Positions 55,874 through 64,000 of a DNA stretch of 64,000 nucleotides are shown one piece after another. The stretch lies in the NCBI GenBank assembly GCA_942492055.1, contig CALODP010000015.1, forward strand, positions 744,001 to 808,000, in the 5' to 3' direction. The notes below the pieces were generated by a model. It was given only the letters and a program-made list of their open reading frames with translations, had not been told where the DNA came from and made no database searches. The position numbers were made by a program, and so were the translations under genes. Origin of the DNA: CALODP01 sp942492055. GTDB taxonomy: Bacteria; Bacteroidota; Ignavibacteria; Ignavibacteriales; Melioribacteraceae. Position 1 is the stretch's first letter. Each line of letters begins with the position of its first letter.

Positions 55874-57521
55874 CTATTTTAGTAATAGCATACTTTTGGA
55901 TAAAGAGCCGGATTGAGTAGAAAGTGTATAGATGTATATTCCGGAGCTCAGATCTTTTCCGTCGAAATGAATTCTATGATTCCCTTGTGAAAATTCCCCA
56001 TGTGCCAAAACAGAGATTTTTCTTCCCAGTATATCATATACGGAGAGGGAAATGTTTTGTCTATTCTTCAGAGAAAATTCTATAGAGGTAGAAGGATTAA
56101 ACGGGTTAGGATAATTTTGATTTAAAGCAAAAGAGGTCGGCTGCTCTGCTTTGATCTCTTCCACATCGGTAAGATTATCATCAAAAGAGATAATTCTTAT
56201 AGCGTCAGCCACAACATAATCTCCTTTTGTTCCATTCGCCGAAATAACCAATGAATCTTTATCGGAAGGATCGAAAGTATATTTCCCTATGTAAGTCCAT
56301 TTTGAACCGTTTATCTTCTGGTTAACAGTTACAGTATCAATCCCTGCTGAGTGGGAAATAATAAAAGGAGTATCTTCGCATCTGTTAGAGGCGGAAACCC
56401 ATCATCCGTAGATTTCATATTCGGCTTTCTTCGCAAGGTCTATTGAGAAGACATAATTTGCGGTATCGTTATCGGATTTATGCAAAAGGGATGGAGTCAC
56501 GCCATAAAATCCGGGATTATTAGTAGGGAACCAATCTTTTCCCATAGCTGTGGCTCCCTTATCTTTAGTATCGATAATTTTTTCGAAGAGGGGTTCTTTT
56601 GGCAAATGAAGAGAATCGGAATGAACAACAGCAAGAATAGAAGGTACGGCTCTGTATTCCGAAGGAACATTAATGTATTTGTCTCCGAAGGCCATTTGAG
56701 TAGAACCGCCACCGTCTAAATTCATAGCCTCCACACAGCCCAAATCAATCAAAATATTTCCTAATTCTTCGAGACTAATTCCCTGGCTCGCCGATTGCCT
56801 TCCGTCGGCGGTAATAAGAATAATATGTTTATCGTTAGTATATCCAACGGCTGTTCTCGGATCACGGTTGCTATAACCGACACCGGAGCCCCACATTATT
56901 TCCTGATTGTATGTAACATTCAATTTACCCCCTTTAACGAGAGTAGGGCCACCACCAATTCCGATAAGAATGCCTTCGACTTGAATTACCGGCACTTTTT
57001 AGAGGAACTTCTCTGGGAGTCGGATCAAGATAATCATAGTCGATCGGAGCATCGAAACAGTAAATATCTTCGGGCAAACTTCCGTAATGATATATCCAGT
57101 TTACGGAAGAGGATCTGTCTTTCTTAACTGAGAACAATGATCTTATAAGGGGATAAGACTTGTTATTACGGGTAACACTGGCAATATTTGTCCCTTTAAC
57201 TCCGTCGGGATAAATAACCGCAGAAACAGAAGTATTTCCTCCGAAATATCCTCCGTTAATAGCCGCATAAGCTCCAACCTTTTTTGTGAAATTTTTAACA
57301 TTGGTTTTATCGCCCAAATAGGCTTTAAGAGCAAGATTCTTTTCATTAAGATCAACATCCATATACCAGATAACCAATTTCGGGTTAGCTCGCTCACCTT
57401 TGAATATTTTTAATCCATTAGGAGAAGAGAATTGAGTAGTAATCTCAGTCCATGTAATCGGCTGATCAGAGAGCAAAAGAGTCTGAAAAATCATGCAGAA
57501 TAAGAGAAATAGTTTTTTCAT
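55874..57521 (-). pseudogene. Phosphodiester glycosidase with T9SS sorting domain, disrupted by frameshift and TGA
   Basis: One gene of about 549 codons is split in three. Piece 1 (57521 to about 57001): signal peptide and the start of a NAGPA domain with AYAAINGGYFGG. A +1 frameshift in a run of five A (56996-57000 on the + strand as T5) moves reading into piece 2 (to 56405): IQVEGILIGIGGG, ILITADGRQSASQGIS, CVEAMNLDGGGST, then a golvesin-like domain. An in-frame TGA (56402-56404) replaces an expected residue in YEIYG*WVSASNR. Piece 3 continues in the same frame through DYVVADAIRI to a T9SS tail (NYPNPFNPSTSIEF, ISLSVYDILGRKISVL, SSGIYIYTLSTQSG). The intact relative is at 24809, which lacks the T9SS tail. 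Confidence 0.85.
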
Positions 57522-57764
57522 TCAGAAATCCTTCATGAAAATTATATAGTAATAAAGATAAATATTTCATATTTGCATTAAGTGAAATACAAAGGAATGA
57601 ATTTTCTTCCCATTAAATCAGATTTCTTCTTTAAAGCTTGTTATTTGTAAAATATTTCTCGATATTAAATTCTGTTAAAGTTGAAAAAACAACAATAACA
57701 TCAATAATAACATTCGACAAATGATTAATCTCACCAAACACTATCCATTCAAAGCGGAGGAATT
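57522..57764. other. Divergent promoter region
   Basis: This 243-base AT-rich region between the broken glycosidase and the subtilase must hold two divergent promoters. No boxes are confident. GCGGAGG precedes the subtilase ATG. Confidence 0.5.
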
Positions 57765-60700
57765 ATGAGAATAAGAGAATTCTCAATAATCATTCTTCTC
57801 CTTTTCATTTTTGCTTCAACAATGTATGCAAAGAAGGGATTCGAGTATTTGGATAATCTCGGAAGACCTTTATTTGAAAAGGGAGTAATAGCCATAAAAA
57901 TAAAAGATAGTATGGCTAAAGTTGCGCCTCAAGACGGGGCCGTTAGTTTCAATCAACATTCGTTAGATGCGTTGTCGAAAGAGTATTATGTTTATAAGTT
58001 AGAGAAGATGTTTAGAGTAAATGAGAAAAAATTTAAAAGTAACAAGAAATTACCTGATTTATCCAGAATATACATTATATCTTTTCCGGAAGATATGGAT
58101 GTAAAAAAAGTTGCCGGAGCTTTTTCTAAAGATTCTAATATTGAAATTGCAGAACCGATACCTGCAAATTATTATGATGAATCTTCCCAAAGTGTAGATG
58201 AAATCATTAATAATATAAAGAACACTATTCCAAATGATCCTAGATACGGAGATCAACAACATCTTCCACAAATAAAAGCACCGGAAGCATGGGACATACA
58301 TAAAGGAGAAAACGGAGCGGAAGTTATTGTAGGAATAGTAGATTCCGGAGTAGATTGGGATCATCCTGATTTGATCGATAATCTTTGGCAAAATCTTGCG
58401 GAAGATGCTGATGGCGACGGAAAGACTATTGAATTCGACGGAACAAAATGGATTTTGGATCCGGGTGATTTAAATGGTACAGATGATGACGGTAACGGAT
58501 TTATTGATGATTTGATTGGCTGGAACTTCATGACAGATGCATTAGGAAATGAAGATAACAATCCAGATGATCCAAGAGGGCATGGAACTCATGTAGCCGG
58601 ATTAGCAGCTGCTGTCACGGATAATGGAGTCGGAGTCGCAAGTATTTCCTGGAATGTAAAAATAATGGTTACAGGCCACGGATGGGTTGGCGGAGGAACC
58701 TCTGTAGGACGCGGATACGAAGGAATTGTATATGCTGCAGAAAACGGAGCCGATATAATCAATACAAGTTGGGGCGGCGGTGCTTATTCCGCTATGGGAG
58801 AATTAGTAATACAATACGCAAATCATTTAGGCAGTATTGTATTATCTTCCGCAGGAAATTCAAATACTGATATTGATCAATATCCTTCTTCTTATCCGGG
58901 ATGTATTTCTGTTGCATCAGTAGGAGGAAATGACAAGAAGGCTGATTACTCCGAGTATGGTTTTTCAATTGATATATCAGCTCCGGGTGGAACTGCCGGG
59001 GCAAATTTATTAAGTACAGGTATGGCTGGCGGATATGAACTAAAAATGGGTACATCAATGGCATGTCCCGTAACAACAGGATTATTTGCTTTGGTAAAAT
59101 CATATCATCCGGATTGGACAAACGGACAAATTATAAATCAGATATTAGGGACTGCGGATTATATCGATGATATTAATCCGAATCATATATATCAAATGGG
59201 AGCCGGAAGAATTAATGCATACAGAGCATTAACGGAAACAAATGTAATAGGGCCATCGGATTTGAAGCTTCGTGCGGAGATGTTGGATCCTACTGATGAT
59301 AGTGGAAATAAAGTGTTGGAAGCAGGAGAAGAAGGATATGTTAATGTAAGAATAAGAAATTACGTTCACACTGCATATACCCCCATTACTGTTACTCTTA
59401 GCACGAATGATCCGGATATTCAGATATTGAACGGAACAGCCCTCGATACAGTAAAAGGTGATGGATATACTATAATAAGTGATAAGTTCAGAGTAAAATT
59501 GAAAGAAACAATAAAGGCAAAAATAGCACAATTCAAGGTGAATGTTGAGGCTGACAATGATATGACAATCGGTAGAGAAATGGAGGTGGAATTACTCGTT
59601 GCTCCCGGCGGAATATTGGTTTGGGAGGGAATTCCCGGGGGACAGGATTATAGTGGTGAATTTATAAGAGATTTCTTGCTGTCACAAGGATATCCTACAT
59701 TGTATACAACTAGTTTTCCTCCAGCCTTAACAGGTTTTGAAGCAGTATTTCTTTCATTTGGGAACGTAGATAATGACTATACGGCCTTTAATGATGATAT
59801 GGCGGCAATAGTAAAACAATATCTTAAAGAAGGGGGAAATGTATATCTTGAAGGAGGTGACGCACTAGGATTTAATCAGGCGGAAAATCCGGAGTTGCTT
59901 ACTTTATTCGGAATTGACAGTGTTAGTGACGGAGTTGAAGGAAATGTCCCGGTGAATATCTTAAAGGGACAAACCGGTGCTATTACGGACGGGATTCAGT
60001 TTAACGGAAGTAATCAGGTTGGATTAACATGGATAGATATTTATTATCCGAATTCTATGGCAAAGAGTTCTTTTGTAAATGAAGGGTATGGAACTGTTGC
60101 ATTAGAAGGTGAAGGAACTTTCGGGCAAAAAACATTTGTTTTTTCATATGCTTTGGAACCATTAACAGATGGAAACCAACCTAATAAGAAATCAACATTG
60201 CTAAGAAAGATACTGGCTTTCTTTGATTTTTCAGTTTCAGCCGGAGGGGCTGATTTTATTGCTGATAATAGAACCGGAAATGCACCGATAGAAATTAATT
60301 TCAAAGACGAATCTTTTATGCCTTCAGGAAATGCAATTACTTCTTGGAAATGGGATTTTAATAATGATGGTACATTTGATTCCCAGATACAAAATCCCTC
60401 ATATATATTTGAAAATCCGGGTGTTTATGATGTAAAATTGGAAATTTCGGATGGGACGGAGACAAATTCTGTAATAAAAGAGGATTTCATAAAAATATAT
60501 GGTGGAGAAACATCACTGGAGTTTAATGGACATACGGGGTATGCAAAATTACCTGAAGTTGCAGAAGTAATACTAAATTCTCCATTTACAATAGAGGGAT
60601 ATATTTATCCGACAGGTTGGGGAAACGGAGCTGAAGGAAGGATTTTCGATAAGGGGAATATTGCATTCTACGTGAATGGAGCTGATAGTAATTTGGTTTT

Positions 60701-62177
60701 TTCAGTACAATACTTTGATTATACTGAAACTAAATGGCAGACTCCCAAAAACTCTATATCTCTAGATAAATGGCAAGCTGTTTCGGTTTCATTCGATAGT
60801 CTAGATGGCGCCTCATTTTATATTGATGGAGTAAAACAAGAGACGAATTTAGTAGGAGAACCTGTTACTAAGCAAATAAATGCTTCTATTAAATCAATTA
60901 TTGGAGCTAGAACAGACTATAAAAAAACTTTTTCTGGGAGGATTGATGAATTACGAATATGGAATAAAAAAAGAAGTGAAGAGGAATACATTAGTGATTT
61001 TGACAGAAAATTAACCGGAAAAGAGAGAGAATTGATTTCATATTTTGCTTTTAATGAAGGAGCTGGAAAGGTCTTTTCAGATGGGGGTAAATATGAATTA
61101 AATGGGGAGATGAATGTAAAATGGAGTGCTGGAATCGAATTAAAAGACGCTAATCCTATAGAACTAGCAACAGTTTCTAATGATATCATGTATGCGTCAA
61201 CAGGAAGTTTAAATGAAGAGCAAGGGTTTTTATTATCTATTGATTTGACGAAAGGAACAGGGACAAAAATTGGAGGTGTTGGTTTTTCTCCAGTTAGTAA
61301 TCTGGCAATCGATTTGGAATATGGAACATTAGTTGCATTAAATAGATTCCAAGGTGCTGTTAATTTATTATTAATAGATGCTTCTGATGCTCATGCCTTT
61401 ATTGAAGAAAAAATAGAGCTTGATGTAGTCGCGTTTGCATTAGATTATAGTGATTCGTCAGGGTATCTGATAACTAGTGATAAAAAATTATATCATATGA
61501 TTGGTGAGGAAACGACATTAGTAGGCGCATTAAAGTTAAAAATAAGATCTGTAACTTATAATCCCTTTACTAAGGAAATATGGGGGAGTGTTGCGGAATT
61601 TGTTAAAAAAGATCGTATAGTTAAGATAAATAAGACAACTGGAGAAATAACTGAAGTAGGAAGGACTGGTCTTAATCAAACAGTACAGAGTTTAGCCTTC
61701 AATTCGGAAGGAAAATTATTTGGAACAATTGGGTCGGAATCACAACAAAGTAAATTAATAAGAATCGACACTAATACAGGTGAAGGAACTGAAGTCGGTG
61801 ATATTGGATTCGAAGGGGTTATGGGATTAGCTTATGCTTTTGATCCAGCGACTTCGGTTGATTATGAAGAGAATAATCATATTCCAACTGTATTTGATCT
61901 TACCCAAAATTATCCTAATCCATTTAATCCTTCAACGAATATTCAATTCTCTTTACCTGTTGATGCCGAAGTGAAAATCGTTGTGTTTAATCTTTTGGGC
62001 CAAAAGATAGCCGAGCTAACTAATAAAGTATATGAAGCTGGCAATCATTCCTTGCTTTGGAATGTTGCTTCTTGCAATAAGAATATTAGTAGTGGCGTTT
62101 ATTTTTATAATATTGATGCGAAAGGAGTAAATGGGAAATCATTTAACAAAACAATGAAAATGCTTTTTATAAAATAG
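57765..62177 (+). CDS. Subtilisin-like (S8) serine protease with PKD, LamG-like and T9SS sorting domains
   Basis: A 1470-residue secreted multidomain protease. Signal peptide (to about residue 22), I9-like propeptide (about 35-135), S8 catalytic domain with Asp193 (VDSGVDWDHP), His273 (RGHGTHVAGL) and Ser430 (GTSMACP). Then a beta region, a PKD domain near 830-905 (WKWDFNNDGTFDS), a LamG-like domain near 910-1070 (SLEFNGHTGYAKLPE), a propeller-like stretch with repeated VGxxGF-type turns, and a T9SS type A sorting tail from about 1390 (NYPNPFNPSTNIQF, VFNLLGQKIAEL, SSGVYFYNI). A NDDGNGF-type acidic insert could bind calcium. Likely a cell-surface or released protease. Ends at a terminator. 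Confidence 0.9.
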   Translation: MRIREFSIIILLLFIFASTMYAKKGFEYLDNLGRPLFEKGVIAIKIKDSMAKVAPQDGAVSFNQHSLDALSKEYYVYKLEKMFRVNEKKFKSNKKLPDLSRIYIISFPEDMDVKKVAGAFSKDSNIEIAEPIPANYYDESSQSVDEIINNIKNTIPNDPRYGDQQHLPQIKAPEAWDIHKGENGAEVIVGIVDSGVDWDHPDLIDNLWQNLAEDADGDGKTIEFDGTKWILDPGDLNGTDDDGNGFIDDLIGWNFMTDALGNEDNNPDDPRGHGTHVAGLAAAVTDNGVGVASISWNVKIMVTGHGWVGGGTSVGRGYEGIVYAAENGADIINTSWGGGAYSAMGELVIQYANHLGSIVLSSAGNSNTDIDQYPSSYPGCISVASVGGNDKKADYSEYGFSIDISAPGGTAGANLLSTGMAGGYELKMGTSMACPVTTGLFALVKSYHPDWTNGQIINQILGTADYIDDINPNHIYQMGAGRINAYRALTETNVIGPSDLKLRAEMLDPTDDSGNKVLEAGEEGYVNVRIRNYVHTAYTPITVTLSTNDPDIQILNGTALDTVKGDGYTIISDKFRVKLKETIKAKIAQFKVNVEADNDMTIGREMEVELLVAPGGILVWEGIPGGQDYSGEFIRDFLLSQGYPTLYTTSFPPALTGFEAVFLSFGNVDNDYTAFNDDMAAIVKQYLKEGGNVYLEGGDALGFNQAENPELLTLFGIDSVSDGVEGNVPVNILKGQTGAITDGIQFNGSNQVGLTWIDIYYPNSMAKSSFVNEGYGTVALEGEGTFGQKTFVFSYALEPLTDGNQPNKKSTLLRKILAFFDFSVSAGGADFIADNRTGNAPIEINFKDESFMPSGNAITSWKWDFNNDGTFDSQIQNPSYIFENPGVYDVKLEISDGTETNSVIKEDFIKIYGGETSLEFNGHTGYAKLPEVAEVILNSPFTIEGYIYPTGWGNGAEGRIFDKGNIAFYVNGADSNLVFSVQYFDYTETKWQTPKNSISLDKWQAVSVSFDSLDGASFYIDGVKQETNLVGEPVTKQINASIKSIIGARTDYKKTFSGRIDELRIWNKKRSEEEYISDFDRKLTGKERELISYFAFNEGAGKVFSDGGKYELNGEMNVKWSAGIELKDANPIELATVSNDIMYASTGSLNEEQGFLLSIDLTKGTGTKIGGVGFSPVSNLAIDLEYGTLVALNRFQGAVNLLLIDASDAHAFIEEKIELDVVAFALDYSDSSGYLITSDKKLYHMIGEETTLVGALKLKIRSVTYNPFTKEIWGSVAEFVKKDRIVKINKTTGEITEVGRTGLNQTVQSLAFNSEGKLFGTIGSESQQSKLIRIDTNTGEGTEVGDIGFEGVMGLAYAFDPATSVDYEENNHIPTVFDLTQNYPNPFNPSTNIQFSLPVDAEVKIVVFNLLGQKIAELTNKVYEAGNHSLLWNVASCNKNISSGVYFYNIDAKGVNGKSFNKTMKMLFIK

Positions 62178-62185
62178 TATTACCC

Positions 62186-62214
62186 AAAAGGCTCTCAAAT
62201 ATAGAGAGCCTTTT
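62186..62214 (+). terminator. Intrinsic terminator after the S8 protease gene
   Basis: AAAAGGCTCTC (62186-62196) pairs with GAGAGCCTTTT (62204-62214); the 3' arm ends in T4. Confidence 0.9.
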
Positions 62215-62384
62215 GTAATTCTTTATAAATCGATCGACTCCGTGATACATTTCTTTCCCTCTATTAAAATAACCTTTGAATATATATATTATTGAAATTA
62301 CTTGCAAAAATTGGTAATTTAATTTTCGTTATTTTCTATTATATAAATGCGTATTGTATTCAAGTGATTGTTGAGGTATTCAAA

Positions 62385-63761
62385 ATGAAATTCAAAAGAT
62401 TGTTACTATTATTTCTTTTCCCATCATTGATATTTGCTCAGCTTGGAAGAGATGAATTAGAAAGAATAATTCCGAAAGATCTCGTAAAAGATTCCAATAG
62501 AAAAACAGATATTCTTGTAACTCTTGAAGAGGAAGCGAAAATTTCACCAATATTAGTCCATTATCGTTTAAAATATTATAGAGAAGTAATAATAGAGAGA
62601 AATTACGATAAAGGGAAAAATGGATTCGAATATATTAATGCTCTTAAAAACCAAATTGCAATTGCCAGAAATAAATGGATTGAGTATCAAAGAAATATCT
62701 TATTTGATAAGATATCTGATAGTAATGTTATTAGTAAGGTAGATAATTATCTGAATCATTTAATGTTGGATGTAGCGAGTGCTCCAAATACGAAAATTAA
62801 TAAACAAGAAAACAATAAACTTGATTATTATTATTGCTACTATTACAGTAAAGGGGATATTGGGATATATGATTTGTCTAAAAATTATAAGGATATTCGA
62901 GAAAATTATGAGAAGAAATTGCTTCAACAAATTGAGCAGTATGGAGATAAACTTGAGAAAGGAGTTAATATTAACAAAGAAGAATTCTTTGATTTAGTAG
63001 AAAATAACATTTTTTTTATTGTATCAAATTCCTCATTTGACCTCGCTTCAATTATATCTAATTGTTTTCGTTCTGATTTTTATATCACAAATCTGGATCG
63101 TTTTTTTGTGGGAAGTAGTTATTCAATAGTTATTTCGAACAAAACATTTACTAATAAAATCAATCTAAAATATAAAGGTGTTGAGGCAAATATCGGAAAA
63201 ACTAAGTATTTCCCAACAGCTACTTTTGAAGTAGGGTCTAGATTTATGTTTAAGGATGAGATAAAAATATTATCCTATTTAGATATAACATTCAATTATA
63301 CAAAATATAATGTTGACGTTATGAAGTATTCCTTATTCCGAAAAGTCTTATCAAAGAACAGTGATTACAAACTGGAAAAAATTATTCATTTTCACGACAT
63401 GAAGATTTCAAATTCCAAAGTTGAGGGATATGGTTTGAAATTATCATCTCCTGCTTTTGTGGTGACTCCTAAAATTTCATTGGATTTAGGTTTATTTATT
63501 AATTATCTAAAAAGCTCATTTAATACAAATTATAAATACACATATATTATGCAAAAAACTAGTCGATCAAGTGAAGGATTTATAAGAATCGAGAATATTG
63601 ACTATAAGAAAGACGTTTCCGAAATGAATAGTAAATCAAAATCAGAAATAAATATTTCTCCTCAACTTTCTTGTCAATTCAGACAATTATTAAGACATAT
63701 TGATCTTTTAATTGGATATGACATTAATAATATTATTATGAGTTGTAGGTTGTCATTTTAA
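62385..63761 (+). CDS. Hypothetical secreted protein
   Basis: A 458-residue protein. The frame opens at 62292, but the ATG at 62385 gives a clear signal peptide (MKFKRLLLLFLFPSLIFAQ) and has GAGG nine bases upstream, so it is taken as the start. The first ~200 residues are charged and probably helical; the rest alternates hydrophobic and polar residues and ends LIGYDINNIIMSCRLSF, like an outer-membrane barrel with a terminal aromatic residue. No family is recognised. It is unusually AT-rich with many lysine and asparagine codons. Confidence 0.75.
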   Translation: MKFKRLLLLFLFPSLIFAQLGRDELERIIPKDLVKDSNRKTDILVTLEEEAKISPILVHYRLKYYREVIIERNYDKGKNGFEYINALKNQIAIARNKWIEYQRNILFDKISDSNVISKVDNYLNHLMLDVASAPNTKINKQENNKLDYYYCYYYSKGDIGIYDLSKNYKDIRENYEKKLLQQIEQYGDKLEKGVNINKEEFFDLVENNIFFIVSNSSFDLASIISNCFRSDFYITNLDRFFVGSSYSIVISNKTFTNKINLKYKGVEANIGKTKYFPTATFEVGSRFMFKDEIKILSYLDITFNYTKYNVDVMKYSLFRKVLSKNSDYKLEKIIHFHDMKISNSKVEGYGLKLSSPAFVVTPKISLDLGLFINYLKSSFNTNYKYTYIMQKTSRSSEGFIRIENIDYKKDVSEMNSKSKSEINISPQLSCQFRQLLRHIDLLIGYDINNIIMSCRLSF

Positions 63762-63777
63762 TTGTAAGGCAAGTAAA

Positions 63778-63956
63778 ATGAAAAGACTCTTTTATCTTTT
63801 TTTTATATGCCAAGTTTGATTTTTTCTAAGTTGGATGATGCTCAAATTGAGAAACTAATTTATGAAGAATTGAAAACGTCTCAAGCTCGTATTGAAGATA
63901 TACAAGGGATAATACTTAAAATTATGGAAACAAATCATGAGTTAGTCGATAGATAA
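63778..63956 (+). pseudogene. Small exported protein gene interrupted at a T8 tract
   Basis: ATG 63778 opens MKRLFYLFF, a signal-peptide start, and meets a stop after 13 codons. After the T8 run (63797-63804) another frame, beginning at an internal ATG (63807), continues as MPSLIFSKLDDAQIEKLIYEELKTS to TAA at 63954-63956. Adding one T would join them into a 59-residue exported protein. The signal resembles that of the preceding gene. It could be phase variation, decay or a sequencing error. Confidence 0.5.
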
Positions 63957-64000
63957 ATCATGTATTATTACCCAGTGATTATCAAAAGGACTATGATAAA

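Noticed and set aside
56402..56404. TGA recoded as an amino acid (altered code or selenocysteine)
   Set aside because: TGA is a normal stop for intact genes in this window (receptor at 6893, thiN, zorB), and the other lesion in the same gene indicates decay.

Overview
The window looks like a chromosomal segment from an AT-rich bacterium of the Fibrobacteres-Chlorobi-Bacteroidetes (FCB) group, most likely Ignavibacteria or a close relative. The evidence is secreted proteins ending in type IX secretion (T9SS) sorting domains that carry the NYPNPFNP signature typical of Ignavibacteria-like genomes, a T9SS plug-type protein, an LptD-type outer-membrane assembly protein, a TonB-dependent receptor and many lipoproteins. 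No rRNA, tRNA, IS element, integrase or CRISPR array was seen.

Layout. 1-1064: 3' part of an acyl-CoA carboxylase beta subunit. 1243-4242: a lipoprotein lytic transglycosylase with eight LysM repeats. 4265-8923: a TPP riboswitch with terminator/antiterminator controlling a thiamine uptake operon (outer-membrane receptor, thiamine pyrophosphokinase, sodium symporter). 8970-11238 (minus): smpB-tyrS-pdaD. 11529-12797: a sugar-type MFS transporter. 13113-15399: four lipoprotein genes (CsgG-like, small, DUF4810, DUF799). 15607-16080: an unusual 21-bp-period repeat tract, followed by a hypothetical helical protein and small genes. 17666-20724: T9SS plug protein, Gfo/Idh/MocA oxidoreductase and LEA-like lipoprotein. 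20886-26212: LptD, a YacP-type NYN protein, a serine hydrolase and a phosphodiester glycosidase. 26668-29186: a decayed 6-phosphogluconolactonase followed by intact phosphoglucose isomerase. 29424-38977: an ABC permease, a 1154-residue putative outer-membrane protein, NUDIX, PfkB kinase, mtnA, recO and an HtrA protease. 39066-42511: aroC, an MBL hydrolase, and an ABC permease with a strikingly degenerate ATPase. 42679-46341: T9SS-exported endonuclease I, DUF805, and a second helical hypothetical protein.

46854-49701 is the most interesting locus. Three overlapping genes encode a MotA-like protein with a long cytoplasmic coiled-coil tail, a MotB/OmpA-like protein and an HNH endonuclease. This matches a compact type II-like Zorya anti-phage system (zorA-zorB-zorE).

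50188-55583 holds an M1-like metallopeptidase, a class III aminotransferase, an M28 peptidase, small conserved proteins and spermidine acetyltransferase speG. 55874-57521 (minus) is a T9SS-targeted glycosidase gene broken by a frameshift and a TGA. 57765-62177 encodes a 1470-residue subtilisin-like protease with PKD, LamG-like and T9SS domains. The window ends with an unrecognised secreted protein and a small ORF interrupted at a T8 tract.

Genes are mostly packed in short co-directional operons with 1-4 bp overlaps. Themes are envelope biogenesis and secretion, thiamine salvage, polyamine metabolism (pdaD, speG) and phage defence. Three separate loci carry frameshifts or nonsense codons, and two of these frameshifts fall in homopolymer runs, so sequencing error must be excluded there.
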